Shown in pieces: positions 1 to 6,927 of a stretch of DNA of 18,713 nucleotides. How positions within the stretch are numbered: the first letter of the stretch is position 1; the number at the start of each line of letters is the position of its first letter. The stretch lies in assembly GCA_027335965.1 (NCBI GenBank), contig DAHWGZ010000019.1, forward strand, positions 1-18,713, given 5' to 3'. The notes beneath the pieces were generated by a model. That model was not told where the DNA came from. It did not search any database and saw only the letters and a list, made by a program, of their open reading frames with translations. Source of the stretch: Acidiferrobacter sp. GTDB taxonomy: Bacteria > Pseudomonadota > Gammaproteobacteria > Acidiferrobacterales > Acidiferrobacteraceae. The position numbers and the translations under genes were made by a program.

Positions 1-364
1 CCCGCGGCGCCAGGAGATAACGATGGCGAAACAGGAATCCCTCGACGCCCCGCGCCATTGCCTGTCCACGATCGGCGATGAGGGTAAAATTCCGGGGCTC
101 GTGGCGCAGTCGCCGGACGAGCGCGCGCGAGGCCCGCGCGCGCTGCGTCGCGGTGCCGCCATGGATCGCAAGCAGCAGGAGGCGCGATGCGCTCCCCTTA
201 TGAAGGCCGCGCACGAGGGCCCGCTGCACGGTGCTGCCCGATCGTGGCAGAAACGCCGTCAGGCTCCCCCCCAAGCGCGCGGTACTCGCGATCAGCACCG
301 CCAATAGCGCCACAACCGTCAGCCACGCGGCGGTGACCGTGAATGCCAAGGACCTGGCGTTCAC
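1..364 (-). CDS. MMPL/RND-type exporter of aryl-polyene type clusters, N-terminal part (truncated by window edge)
   Basis: I translated this frame by hand from a GTG at 364, whose GTGA overlaps the TGA of the LolA-like gene. It stays open for about 121 codons to the window edge. The product begins VNARSLAFTVTAAWL, has one hydrophobic helix at about residues 8-28 (cytoplasmic start, then crossing the membrane), then LTAFLPRSGS and SASRLLLLAIHGG, and reaches GVEGFLFRHRYLLAPR at the edge. A first helix followed by a periplasmic domain with AFLP and a xYRYLLxP-like segment is what I recall of COG4258-type exporters in aryl-polyene and xanthomonadin clusters, usually 750-800 aa. The likely role is moving the acyl/polyene product across or out of the inner membrane, with LolA as periplasmic partner. 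No in-frame ATG lies near the N-terminus, so translational coupling from the overlapping stop is probable. Family assignment is fairly firm; the substrate is inferred from neighbours. Confidence 0.72.
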   Translation of the reverse strand, partial: MNARSLAFTVTAAWLTVVALLAVLIASTARLGGSLTAFLPRSGSTVQRALVRGLHKGSASRLLLLAIHGGTATQRARASRALVRRLRHEPRNFTLIADRGQAMARGVEGFLFRHRYLLAPR

Positions 365-942
365 GGAAGGATGCGCATGTCCGAGCTGTCCCCGTTCGGC
401 GCGCGGGTCACGATGCGCGCGAGATGCGCGCCATGTCCGCTGATCGCGACACTCACCAGCGCCCTCTTCAGGGTGGCGAGCCGCGGGCGCAGCACGAGCC
501 GCCAGGCCTTGCGATCCCCGCGCAGGCGCGTGCTGAAATCGTGCGTGAGCAAGGCGTAGTCCCCGCTCAAAAGCCCCTCGAACCCGGAGACGATGGCGAT
601 CACGCCCGGATAGCGACTGACCGGCACCCCTCGGCGCGCGTGATCGACGAACAGCCGATTGCCGACGATCCGGTATACGGCCTTACGTGGCGCACTTTGG
701 GTCATGATGAGGGTGTCGGGCTTCTGGTACCGGAGCGTGCCGTGGGCATGCACCGGCCGCCGCAGGCTCGCCAGGTGGTTGGTCTCGATGAACCGCACCT
801 TACGATTCACCGTGTGCGCTATGGTCTTCAGGAGCATCGGGACCGTCCATGGGCGATTGGCCGCGAGGGCCGTCGCCGTGGTCAGGGTCGCGACCAGCGC
901 CACGACGAGGCGGATCCTTGTCCGGGACTTGCCAGAAGTCAT
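361..942 (-). CDS. LolA-like periplasmic (lipo)carrier protein of pigment/aryl-polyene cluster
   Basis: The product is 193 aa. An N-terminal signal peptide is clear: a basic start (MTSGKSRTRIR), a hydrophobic core to about residue 26, and a likely cut near TALA-A (27/28). The mature part has the LolA-like pattern of a half-barrel carrier: a segment on relaxing or reducing substrate signals (HAHGTLRYQKPDTLIM), then YRIVGNRLFVD and a C-terminal LVLRPRLATLKRALVSVAISG. LolA folds bind acyl chains; paralogues next to an MMPL exporter and an acyltransferase are typical of aryl-polyene/xanthomonadin clusters, where they are thought to carry the product through the periplasm. The start at 942 was chosen because the signal peptide begins there. 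Its codons 1-47 lie inside the acyltransferase gene in another frame, and no strong ribosome site precedes it, so coupling is likely. It is not the housekeeping LolA on context. Confidence 0.78.
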   Translation of the reverse strand: MTSGKSRTRIRLVVALVATLTTATALAANRPWTVPMLLKTIAHTVNRKVRFIETNHLASLRRPVHAHGTLRYQKPDTLIMTQSAPRKAVYRIVGNRLFVDHARRGVPVSRYPGVIAIVSGFEGLLSGDYALLTHDFSTRLRGDRKAWRLVLRPRLATLKRALVSVAISGHGAHLARIVTRAPNGDSSDMRILP

Positions 943-1822
943 AAAAATTAAACCAGTTGTCGGGGGCCAGGCGACAGAACGCCCCCAGGGTTTGCGCATA
1001 GCGCCCCCCGAGCTGTCGCATCCATTCATCGCGCGCCTTGGCATCCGGGCCCGGCCCGCACAGCGGTTCGAATACCAACTCATAGCGACACACACCATCG
1101 GCCGACGCGCGGTAGAGCGCGGTAAAGAAGAATACCGGGGCGCGTAGCACGGCCGCAAGCCGCAAAGGTCCCAACGGCAAGCGCGCGGGGACGCCGAGAA
1201 AATCGGCGGCATAGGTGGCCTCGCCCGCGATCGCGCGATCGCCCATGAGCCCCACCAGCCCCCCCTGCGCGAGAAACTCCCGCACGCGCAGCAGCGAGGC
1301 CGGGCCGCCCAAGGGGACGATCGAATCCGGCGCCTCGGGGTGCAGGACCGCGAGGATCTCGTTCAATCGGCGCGACACCCCGGTGTGCATGATGACCTGG
1401 ATCTTCAGCGCCGGGCGCGAAAAGGCGGCGGCGCGCGCCGCCTCGAAGCTGCCGAGATGGGCGCCGAGGAGGATGACGCCCTGGCCCTCGTCGAGGTGCG
1501 AGGCGACCGCCTCGAAACCGCGGATCTCGTAGGGCGGCGCGTCGCGGTGCTGGGCGAGCAGGTAGACGCGGTCGAGGATCGTGCGCGCGAAGGTCAGGTA
1601 GTGAGCGAACAGCCGCGCGAGCGAGGGGCGCTTGCCGTCCAGGGCCTGGTAGTAGCGGCGCAGCCCGGCGCGACCCTCGGGCAGCGTCCAAAAGAAATAA
1701 GCCGTGATCGGCCACAGCAGGACGCGCGTCGTGCGCCGCCCCAGGCGCAGCGCCAGCATCCGTGCCGCGCGCAGGCCCCAGGGGCTCCCGCGTTCGCGCT
1801 TTTCAAACCACGCCTCGGCCAT
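800..1822 (-). CDS. LpxL/HtrB-like lysophospholipid acyltransferase (pigment-cluster type)
   Basis: The product is 340 aa. The start MAEAWFEKRERGSPW at 1822 is the first plausible one after the ACP stop. A hydrophobic stretch at about 32-46 suggests membrane attachment. The acyltransferase HxxxxE motif is present as AHLGSFEA (His122, Glu127); GDRAIAG and a GVPARLPLGP segment follow as in the LpxL/HtrB fold. The family end motif NWFNFYDFWQ sits near residue 300. In aryl-polyene-type clusters this enzyme is believed to join the polyene acyl group to a lipid. After the motif comes an odd tail of about 40 residues rich in Pro, Asp, Gly and Arg; it is simply the lolA region read in another frame, so the two genes overlap by 143 bp. 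A lost stop codon is one explanation. Function of the core is well supported; substrate is inferred. Confidence 0.82.
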   Translation of the reverse strand: MAEAWFEKRERGSPWGLRAARMLALRLGRRTTRVLLWPITAYFFWTLPEGRAGLRRYYQALDGKRPSLARLFAHYLTFARTILDRVYLLAQHRDAPPYEIRGFEAVASHLDEGQGVILLGAHLGSFEAARAAAFSRPALKIQVIMHTGVSRRLNEILAVLHPEAPDSIVPLGGPASLLRVREFLAQGGLVGLMGDRAIAGEATYAADFLGVPARLPLGPLRLAAVLRAPVFFFTALYRASADGVCRYELVFEPLCGPGPDAKARDEWMRQLGGRYAQTLGAFCRLAPDNWFNFYDFWQVPDKDPPRRGAGRDPDHGDGPRGQSPMDGPDAPEDHSAHGES

Positions 1823-1871
1823 CGCCGCCCCTTGCCCGCTACGCCCCGAAAGGCCGCCGTCCGTGTTGCGT

Positions 1872-2138
1872 TTAAGTCCGGCGCGCGTCGATGGCCGCGG
1901 CGAGCGCCCGCAGGGACGCGAAGATGACGGCGTTCTCCGGGTCATCGGATCGCAATTGGATACCGTAATGCTGAGAGATCGCGAGCGCGATCTCCAGCAT
2001 GTCGATCGAATCGAGCCCCAGGCCCTCGCGGAATAGCGGGGCCTCGGGATCGATGGAGTCCGCATCGAGCGCCAGGTTCAAGCTGCTCACGAGCAGCCGC
2101 GCGATCTCACGCTCAAAATCGGTTTGCCTGCTATTCAC
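1872..2138 (-). CDS. Acyl carrier protein
   Basis: The product is 88 aa and acidic. The phosphopantetheine site is seen as EGLGLDSIDMLE, with Ser44 the attachment residue in DSID. Helix pattern and length match the ACP family, and the closest pattern I know is the ACPs of aryl-polyene/xanthomonadin clusters (PLFxEGLGLDSID, then SxxxxxENAVIFASLRALA). It would carry the growing polyene chain for ketosynthases outside the window and present it to the acyltransferase 49 bp downstream. The start is GTG at 2138, chosen because GAGAGGAT lies about 7 bp upstream and no ATG is near. It lies 72 bp after the MipA stop, and a small GC hairpin with alternative pairings (around 2177-2193) could form in that gap. 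Confidence 0.88.
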   Translation of the reverse strand: MNSRQTDFEREIARLLVSSLNLALDADSIDPEAPLFREGLGLDSIDMLEIALAISQHYGIQLRSDDPENAVIFASLRALAAAIDARRT

Positions 2139-2210
2139 TGCGCCTATCCTCTCGAAACCCCATCCATTTCCCTGCGCGGCGGGCCTACCGCCCGGTCGCT
2201 CGTATATTTC

Positions 2211-3053
2211 TCATCCGCCATGCGCGGAGCGGATAAACACCCACACCACCGCCGCCCCGACGATGAGCGTGTTCGATACCTTGAGCAAGGGGCTCTGGGT
2301 AAAGGCCGCACCCGCGTAATTGCGATAACGCCCGAAGACCGCGAAATCGAAGGGGCCCACGCGCGTGCTCACGGCCGCCGTAAGCCGCAGTCCGGCATAA
2401 CCCCCTGGGGCGGAATAGGCCGGCCGTCCGGCGACCGCATAGGCCGGCGGCACGCCAAAAAAATAGCCGTTGACCCCATGGCTGCGAAAAACGGGGCCAA
2501 AGCTTACCACAATGGGCCACGTGCGCCCGCGCGGGGTGCGCGATTCGACGAACGCCGAGGCGCTGCTGCCGATCGGCGTCAACTGCAGGCCCGGACCCAT
2601 GGCCCAGCGGTAGCGGGCCCGCGCGCCCAGCCACAGCCGCCAGGCATCCGGCCGCCCAGGGAGCCGCACCATGACGTCGGGTCCCAGGGCGAAGGGCGGG
2701 TCCAGGCCCGGCATGCCGGCGCGCGCATCCTGTGTGCCGGCCGAGGCCGGCGGCGAGCCATTGGCCCCGAAACCGAGGCTGACCGGGGAATGACGGGCCC
2801 ATTTCGCGCGCAGGTGCTGGTGATGCAGGTGCAGCGTGGGCGATTCGTACTCGAAGTAAGGATAGGGGTAGGCAAAGAGGTGCTCGCTGTCGGAACCCGG
2901 GTAGGCGGGCGCGAGAAAGAGGGCAAGCCCCAGGCCGCCTTGGTAGCGCGCGGCCTGCGCCGCCACCGGGCCAAGCGCAAACACCCCCAGGACCATGCAC
3001 CCCAGGCGCATGCCCCACGACGCGCCCTGCCGATCCGCAAAGACCGCTCCCAT
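2211..3053 (-). CDS. MipA/OmpV-family outer-membrane protein
   Basis: The product is 280 aa from 3053. A signal peptide is visible (hydrophobic MRLGCMVLGVFALGPVAAQA, residues 15-34, cut after AQA). The mature part starts YQGGLGLALFLAPAYPGSDS and has FAYPYPYFEYES, both hallmarks of MipA/OmpV proteins, then alternating beta-strand segments, and ends VVWVF plus seven residues. The family forms small outer-membrane beta-barrels; MipA itself scaffolds murein enzymes. Its role here is unknown: it sits between the chorismatase and the ACP of a pigment-type operon, so a part in placing the product in the outer membrane is possible. The ATG at 3053 is preferred because AGGGAG lies 5 bp upstream; in-frame ATGs at 3080 and 3011 are alternatives. 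Confidence 0.8.
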   Translation of the reverse strand: MGAVFADRQGASWGMRLGCMVLGVFALGPVAAQAARYQGGLGLALFLAPAYPGSDSEHLFAYPYPYFEYESPTLHLHHQHLRAKWARHSPVSLGFGANGSPPASAGTQDARAGMPGLDPPFALGPDVMVRLPGRPDAWRLWLGARARYRWAMGPGLQLTPIGSSASAFVESRTPRGRTWPIVVSFGPVFRSHGVNGYFFGVPPAYAVAGRPAYSAPGGYAGLRLTAAVSTRVGPFDFAVFGRYRNYAGAAFTQSPLLKVSNTLIVGAAVVWVFIRSAHGG

Positions 3054-3103
3054 CTCCGCTCCCTGGGCCGGCATCGTCATCGGCCGGCATCTATGCCCGG
3101 CCC

Positions 3104-4099
3104 TTATTGTCTCTCATCGTGAGGACCGCCCACCACCACCGCCTCGATCTCCAGCGCCAGCTCGGCGCGGCAGATATCCCCATGCAAGGTCAAGGTCGGC
3201 GCGGTCCTCCACGACTGCGGCCACGGCGGCGACACGCCCCCCTCGCCGCGGACATAGACCTTCGCGGCCAGCACCTTCCGATCCGCCCCGAGCCCCGCGC
3301 CCGCCACCACCGCATCGAGGTTGATGAAGGTCTCGCGCGCCTGCGCCTCTAGGTCGCCGGGGGCCTGGCTCTCATGGCCGACGATCGCCGCGGTGCCCGA
3401 TATCCATAACCACTCGCGTCCGCCACTGGCGACCTTCATGGCGCGCACGAAATCCGGGGGACGCGGACCATAGGCGTCGGGATAGCGGTAGGCGCAGACC
3501 TGTCGCGGATTCTCGATGGCGATGCCCGGTGTGCGCCGGGCCAACACATGCAGCGTCAACTCGCCGCCGCGCGTGCCGATGCAGGTCGCCGCCGGGCGCA
3601 ACCCGCCGCGCGCCAGATAACCCTCCAGGGCCTGGTGGCGGCCCCGGTTGAACTGCCGGTATCGTTCGAGCCCCTCGTCTGGCGCGTGAATGTCGGGGAA
3701 GTACTGCCACGCGCGGATCAGGTATCCGTAGCCCTCGTCCTCGACGACCTGCAGGATGCGTCCGTAGGCCTCGGCCGCCACCGACGCCATCCGCTCCCCG
3801 GCGCCGAGCCTGACCGCCGCGAACAGCCACTCATCGTCGTGCGCGTAGCGCACGCCATCGCGCAGCGCCGATACCGCCGGGCCGCCCGCGATCACTTCGT
3901 AAACCGGGGACCCGGTAGGGACCAGGGCCGTGGCCACATAAGGCGCGCGCCCCTGCCATGGCGCCGTGATCCCATAACCCACGACCCCGAGGATGTCGTC
4001 CCGCCCCTCGAGTTCCCCGCGCCGGTCCGCCGGATAATAGGCAATTCTCATGCGCTCAACGCGGCCCCCGAAGGCCCGCGCCTCGGTCTTTTGACCCAT
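3104..4099 (-). CDS. Chorismatase of the FkbO/Hyg5/XanB2 family, likely 3-hydroxybenzoate synthase
   Basis: The product is 331 aa. The enzyme family hydrolyses or eliminates chorismate, giving either a dihydroxycyclohexadiene acid (FkbO type) or 3-hydroxybenzoate (Hyg5/XanB2 type). Seen here: IRAWQYFPDIHAP (129-140), ERYRQFNRGRH (145-155), WISGTAAIVGHES (232-244) and GDICRAELALEIEAV (308-321). The last has Cys310 and Glu317, seven apart. From memory, Hyg5 has its key Cys and catalytic Glu at the same spacing, which would favour the 3-hydroxybenzoate type; an alignment is needed. In Xanthomonas, XanB2 makes this acid as starter for xanthomonadin and related compounds, which fits the ACP, acyltransferase and exporter genes downstream. 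ATG at 4099 has GGTGAG 5 bp upstream; MRIAYYPADRR at 4051 is an alternative start. Family confident, product inferred. Confidence 0.85.
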   Translation of the reverse strand: MGQKTEARAFGGRVERMRIAYYPADRRGELEGRDDILGVVGYGITAPWQGRAPYVATALVPTGSPVYEVIAGGPAVSALRDGVRYAHDDEWLFAAVRLGAGERMASVAAEAYGRILQVVEDEGYGYLIRAWQYFPDIHAPDEGLERYRQFNRGRHQALEGYLARGGLRPAATCIGTRGGELTLHVLARRTPGIAIENPRQVCAYRYPDAYGPRPPDFVRAMKVASGGREWLWISGTAAIVGHESQAPGDLEAQARETFINLDAVVAGAGLGADRKVLAAKVYVRGEGGVSPPWPQSWRTAPTLTLHGDICRAELALEIEAVVVGGPHDERQ

Positions 4100-4381
4100 C
4101 GCCGCTCACCGCCATGACCGCCGTTCCTTGCCGCCCCTTGCGAATCCGTGTAGCGTCGGTGCCATGCTGAGCCACCGTCCACGCGTGCCTTGCCCCGGAA
4201 GCCCTGGCCATGACGCGCCCTAGGGATATCAGGACCGCGGCTTGCCCCGGACGGCGGTAAACCGGCTTGCACTCATGCATCAGACTTCTCCCTTGGGGGA
4301 CATAGGCCCCGGTCTCCCCTCACCACGCATGCCAAAGACCCGGCACCCCCATCCCGAGCGGCGCCCGCGAGGAGGCCTGTA
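4100..4381. promoter_or_regulatory. Divergent intergenic region between chorismatase operon and deacetylase
   Basis: This 282-bp stretch must hold the promoters for both the leftward pigment-type operon and the rightward deacetylase. I find no convincing -35/-10 pair on either strand. An 11-bp direct repeat CTTGCCCCGGA occurs at 4189-4199 and 4241-4251, 52 bp apart, and could be a binding site. On the minus strand a 74-codon open frame (4280-4056) begins 5 bp after GGAGAA and ends inside the chorismatase start; its protein resembles nothing I know and codon quality is ambiguous, so I do not call it a gene. Confidence 0.35.
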
Positions 4382-5236
4382 ATGCCGCGCCTCGATGCCC
4401 GCCATGTCTTTCAGGCCGTCAACGCCCTCGACGGCCTGCTGGCCGCCGGGGCCGCCGCTCACGCCATGGCCGCGGTCCCGGCCTTGGCGGCCGTCGTCGC
4501 GAGCCAGGCGGCGCTGACGGCCGCCTGCCTATGCCCGCGCTGCCGATTCCTCGGGCCCGTCATCACCCGCGTCGCCACCACGAGGCCCCAGGTCGCGCTG
4601 ACCTTCGATGATGGGCCGGACGAAACCCTGACCCCGCGCATCCTCGCATTGCTCGCCGAGCATGAGGCCCGCGCCAGCTTCTTTTGTATCGGCCGCCGGG
4701 CCCGCCAGGCGCCGCGCCTCGTGCGCGATGCGGCGGGCGCGGGTCATAGTATCGAAAACCACAGCTGGGACCATAGTCCCCGCTTCGCGCTCTTTGGATC
4801 GCGGCGGCTCGCGCGCGAGATCGACGAGACCCAAGACCTGCTCGCCGATCTGAGCGGTCGGGCGCCCCTATGCTTTCGCGCGCCGGTCGGATTTCGCAAT
4901 CCCTGGCTTGCGCCGCTGCTCGCGGAACGCGGCCTGCGCTATGCCGCCTGGTCGCACCGCGCCTTCGACACCCTCGATCCGGCGCCAGCGCGCATCGGGC
5001 GGCGATTGTCGCGGGGCCTCCTGCCCGGCGCCGTGATCCTGCTGCATGACGGCCGCAATGCCCGCGACGCGGCCGGGCGGCCGGTCCTGGAGACGGTCCT
5101 GCCGGCCCTTCTCCGGGGCTTGCGGGCGCGCGGGCTACGCGTCGTCGACCTGCCCACGCTGCTCGCCGGCCACGACCAGGCGCTCCCGCCTCAGGATGCG
5201 CCCGAGCGCGGCGCCGCCCCGCGGGTCTTCAGATAG
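4382..5236 (+). CDS. NodB-type polysaccharide deacetylase, membrane-anchored
   Basis: The product is 284 aa. A Gly/Ala-rich hydrophobic N-terminus (about 12-50) suggests a membrane anchor or uncleaved signal, followed by CPRC. The NodB catalytic domain has all main motifs: TFDDGPD (74-80, Asp76/Asp77), NHSWDH with metal ligands His127 and His131, [10 protein letters not shown] (165-174), and LLHDGR (221-226, His222). It would remove acetyl groups from an N- or O-acetylated sugar polymer or glycolipid in a metal-dependent way. ATG at 4382 follows GAGGAGG by 6 bp, an excellent ribosome site. It diverges from the pigment-type operon, and its last 46 bp overlap the 3' end of ybiT on the opposite strand. 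The substrate is unknown; a role in the neighbouring pathway is only a guess from proximity. Confidence 0.85.
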   Translation: MPRLDARHVFQAVNALDGLLAAGAAAHAMAAVPALAAVVASQAALTAACLCPRCRFLGPVITRVATTRPQVALTFDDGPDETLTPRILALLAEHEARASFFCIGRRARQAPRLVRDAAGAGHSIENHSWDHSPRFALFGSRRLAREIDETQDLLADLSGRAPLCFRAPVGFRNPWLAPLLAERGLRYAAWSHRAFDTLDPAPARIGRRLSRGLLPGAVILLHDGRNARDAAGRPVLETVLPALLRGLRARGLRVVDLPTLLAGHDQALPPQDAPERGAAPRVFR

Positions 5237-6798
5237 TCCTCGTAGCCCCCGCCGAAGATCGTCACCTGCCCGGAGTCGAGCTCCAGGATCTCGGTGGCCA
5301 GCGACGACACGAACTCGCGATCATGGCTGGCAAAGATCAGGGTGCCGGGATAGTGGACGAGCGCCAGATTCAACGCCTCGATCGACTCCATATCCAGGTG
5401 ATTGGTGGGCTCGTCCAGAATCAGCACGTTGGGCGACATGAGCATGAGCTTTCCAAAAATCATGCGCGCGCGCTCGCCACCCGACAATACGCGCACCGAC
5501 TTGTCGCTCTCCTCGCGGGAAAACAACAGCCGCCCGAGCACCGCGCGGATGGCCTGCTCGTCATGGGTCGGCTGCGCCCATTGGCTCATCCACGAAAGCA
5601 GCGTGAGGTCCTCGGCAAAGGCCTCGCCATGATCCTGCGCGCAATATCCCACGCGCGCGCCCTCGGCCCACTGGAGCCCGCCCGCGCGCGGCGCAAGTTC
5701 CCCGGCGAGCGTCCGCAAGAGCGTGGTCTTGCCGGCGCCGTTGGCGCCAATCACCCCGATGCGCGCGCCGGCCCCCACGTACATGTCGAACCCCTGCCAC
5801 AACAGCTCATCGTAGCCCTGCGCCAGGGCGCGCAGCTCCACGGCCTGCCGGTAGAGCTTCTTGCCCATGTCGAAGCGGATATAAGGGCTCACGCGGCTCG
5901 AGGGCTTGATCTCGTCGAGCTGGATCTTTTCGATCTGGCGGGCGCGCGAGGTCGCCTGGCGGGCCTTGGAGGCATTGGCCGAAAAACGGCTGACGAAGGC
6001 CTGCAGCTCGGCGATCTGGGCCTTCTTGCGGGCGTTGTCGGCAAGCCGCCGCTCGCGCACCTCGGTGGCCGCGGTCATGTACTCGTCGTAATTGCCCGGA
6101 AAGATCCGCACCTCGCCATAATCGAGGTCGGCGATATGCGTGCACACCTGATTCAGGAAATGGCGATCGTGAGAGATGATCACCATGGTGCTGCGGCGCG
6201 CCACCAGCAACTCCTCCAGCCAGCGTATGGTGTGGATGTCCAGATGGTTGGTCGGCTCATCGAGCAGCAGGATGTCGGGATCCGGGAACAGTGCCTGGGC
6301 AAGAAGCACGCGCAGCTTCCACCCCGGCGCCACCGCGCTCATCGGGCCATTGTGCTGGGCGATCGGCACCCCGAGTCCGGTCAGAAGCCCTGCGGCGCGC
6401 GACTCGGCGGTATAACCGTCACGGGCGGCGAAATCGGCCTCGAGCTCGGCCACGCGCATGCCGTCCTCCTCGCTCAGGGAGGGCAGGCCATAGAGATGCT
6501 CGCGCTCGGACTTCAAGCGCCACAGCTCGGCATCGCCCATGATGACGGTATCGAGCACCGTGTGCGACTCGAACGCGAATTGATCCTGGCCGAGCTTGCC
6601 GACGCGCTTGTCGGCCTCCCAGACGACCGTGCCGGAGCTCGGCTCCAGGTCCCGCCCCAGTATCTTGAGAAACGTCGATTTGCCGGAGCCATTGGCGCCG
6701 ATCAGGCCGTAACGGTTGCCGGCGCCGAACTTCACGGATACGCCCTCGAAGAGCGGCGCGGCCCCGAACTGCATGGTGAGTTGCGTAGTGGAGAGCAC
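5191..6798 (-). CDS. ybiT: ABC-F family ATPase, YbiT type
   Basis: The product is 535 aa against about 530 in E. coli YbiT, and similarity runs the whole length by eye ([50 protein letters not shown]). Two ATPase domains: Walker A at 34-42 and 350-359, Walker B with DEPTNHLD at 180-187 and 462-469, and a second signature LSGGE at 438-442. The first signature is degenerate (MSAVAPGWK, 153-161), as in E. coli YbiT. The linker at about 240-315 is the P-site tRNA-interaction motif. ABC-F proteins act on the ribosome and lack membrane segments. The start is GTG at 6798, because homology begins there and AGGA lies 5 bp upstream; an in-frame extension to 6858 is not needed. It is probably a single-gene unit with its own promoter. 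Confidence 0.95.
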   Translation of the reverse strand: MLSTTQLTMQFGAAPLFEGVSVKFGAGNRYGLIGANGSGKSTFLKILGRDLEPSSGTVVWEADKRVGKLGQDQFAFESHTVLDTVIMGDAELWRLKSEREHLYGLPSLSEEDGMRVAELEADFAARDGYTAESRAAGLLTGLGVPIAQHNGPMSAVAPGWKLRVLLAQALFPDPDILLLDEPTNHLDIHTIRWLEELLVARRSTMVIISHDRHFLNQVCTHIADLDYGEVRIFPGNYDEYMTAATEVRERRLADNARKKAQIAELQAFVSRFSANASKARQATSRARQIEKIQLDEIKPSSRVSPYIRFDMGKKLYRQAVELRALAQGYDELLWQGFDMYVGAGARIGVIGANGAGKTTLLRTLAGELAPRAGGLQWAEGARVGYCAQDHGEAFAEDLTLLSWMSQWAQPTHDEQAIRAVLGRLLFSREESDKSVRVLSGGERARMIFGKLMLMSPNVLILDEPTNHLDMESIEALNLALVHYPGTLIFASHDREFVSSLATEILELDSGQVTIFGGGYEDYLKTRGAAPRSGAS

Positions 6799-6843
6799 GA
6801 GAGTCCTACCGAACCGAGTCGGGATTTGCGGAGATAAAGCCGC

Positions 6844-6873
6844 GCAGTCTACACGCAAGGACCCTGGCGCGTC
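6844..6873 (-). promoter_or_regulatory. Candidate sigma70-type promoter for ybiT
   Basis: On the minus strand GTGACG (6873-6868) and TAGACT (6849-6844) are separated by 18 bp; each matches four of six consensus positions. Transcription would begin near 6837, leaving a leader of about 40 bases that includes the AGGA ribosome site before the GTG at 6798. This rests on pattern only. Confidence 0.33.
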
Positions 6874-6927
6874 ACGTTGGGCCCCGTCTCGCGCCCTTCT
6901 CCGCGCCGGTATGGTCGCGCACCCCCC

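Noticed and set aside
2124..3122. Plus-strand open frame of 332 codons opposite the MipA gene
   Set aside because: No domain visible, while the opposite strand has a signal peptide and MipA hallmarks.
4056..4280. Small minus-strand gene before the chorismatase
   Set aside because: It has a plausible ribosome site but no recognisable product and overlaps the chorismatase start; kept only as a low-interest observation.
5323..6837. Long plus-strand open frame (504 codons) opposite ybiT
   Set aside because: It is antisense to a protein matching YbiT along its length, and its translation is Arg/His/Leu-rich with no recognisable domain; typical of GC-rich shadow frames.
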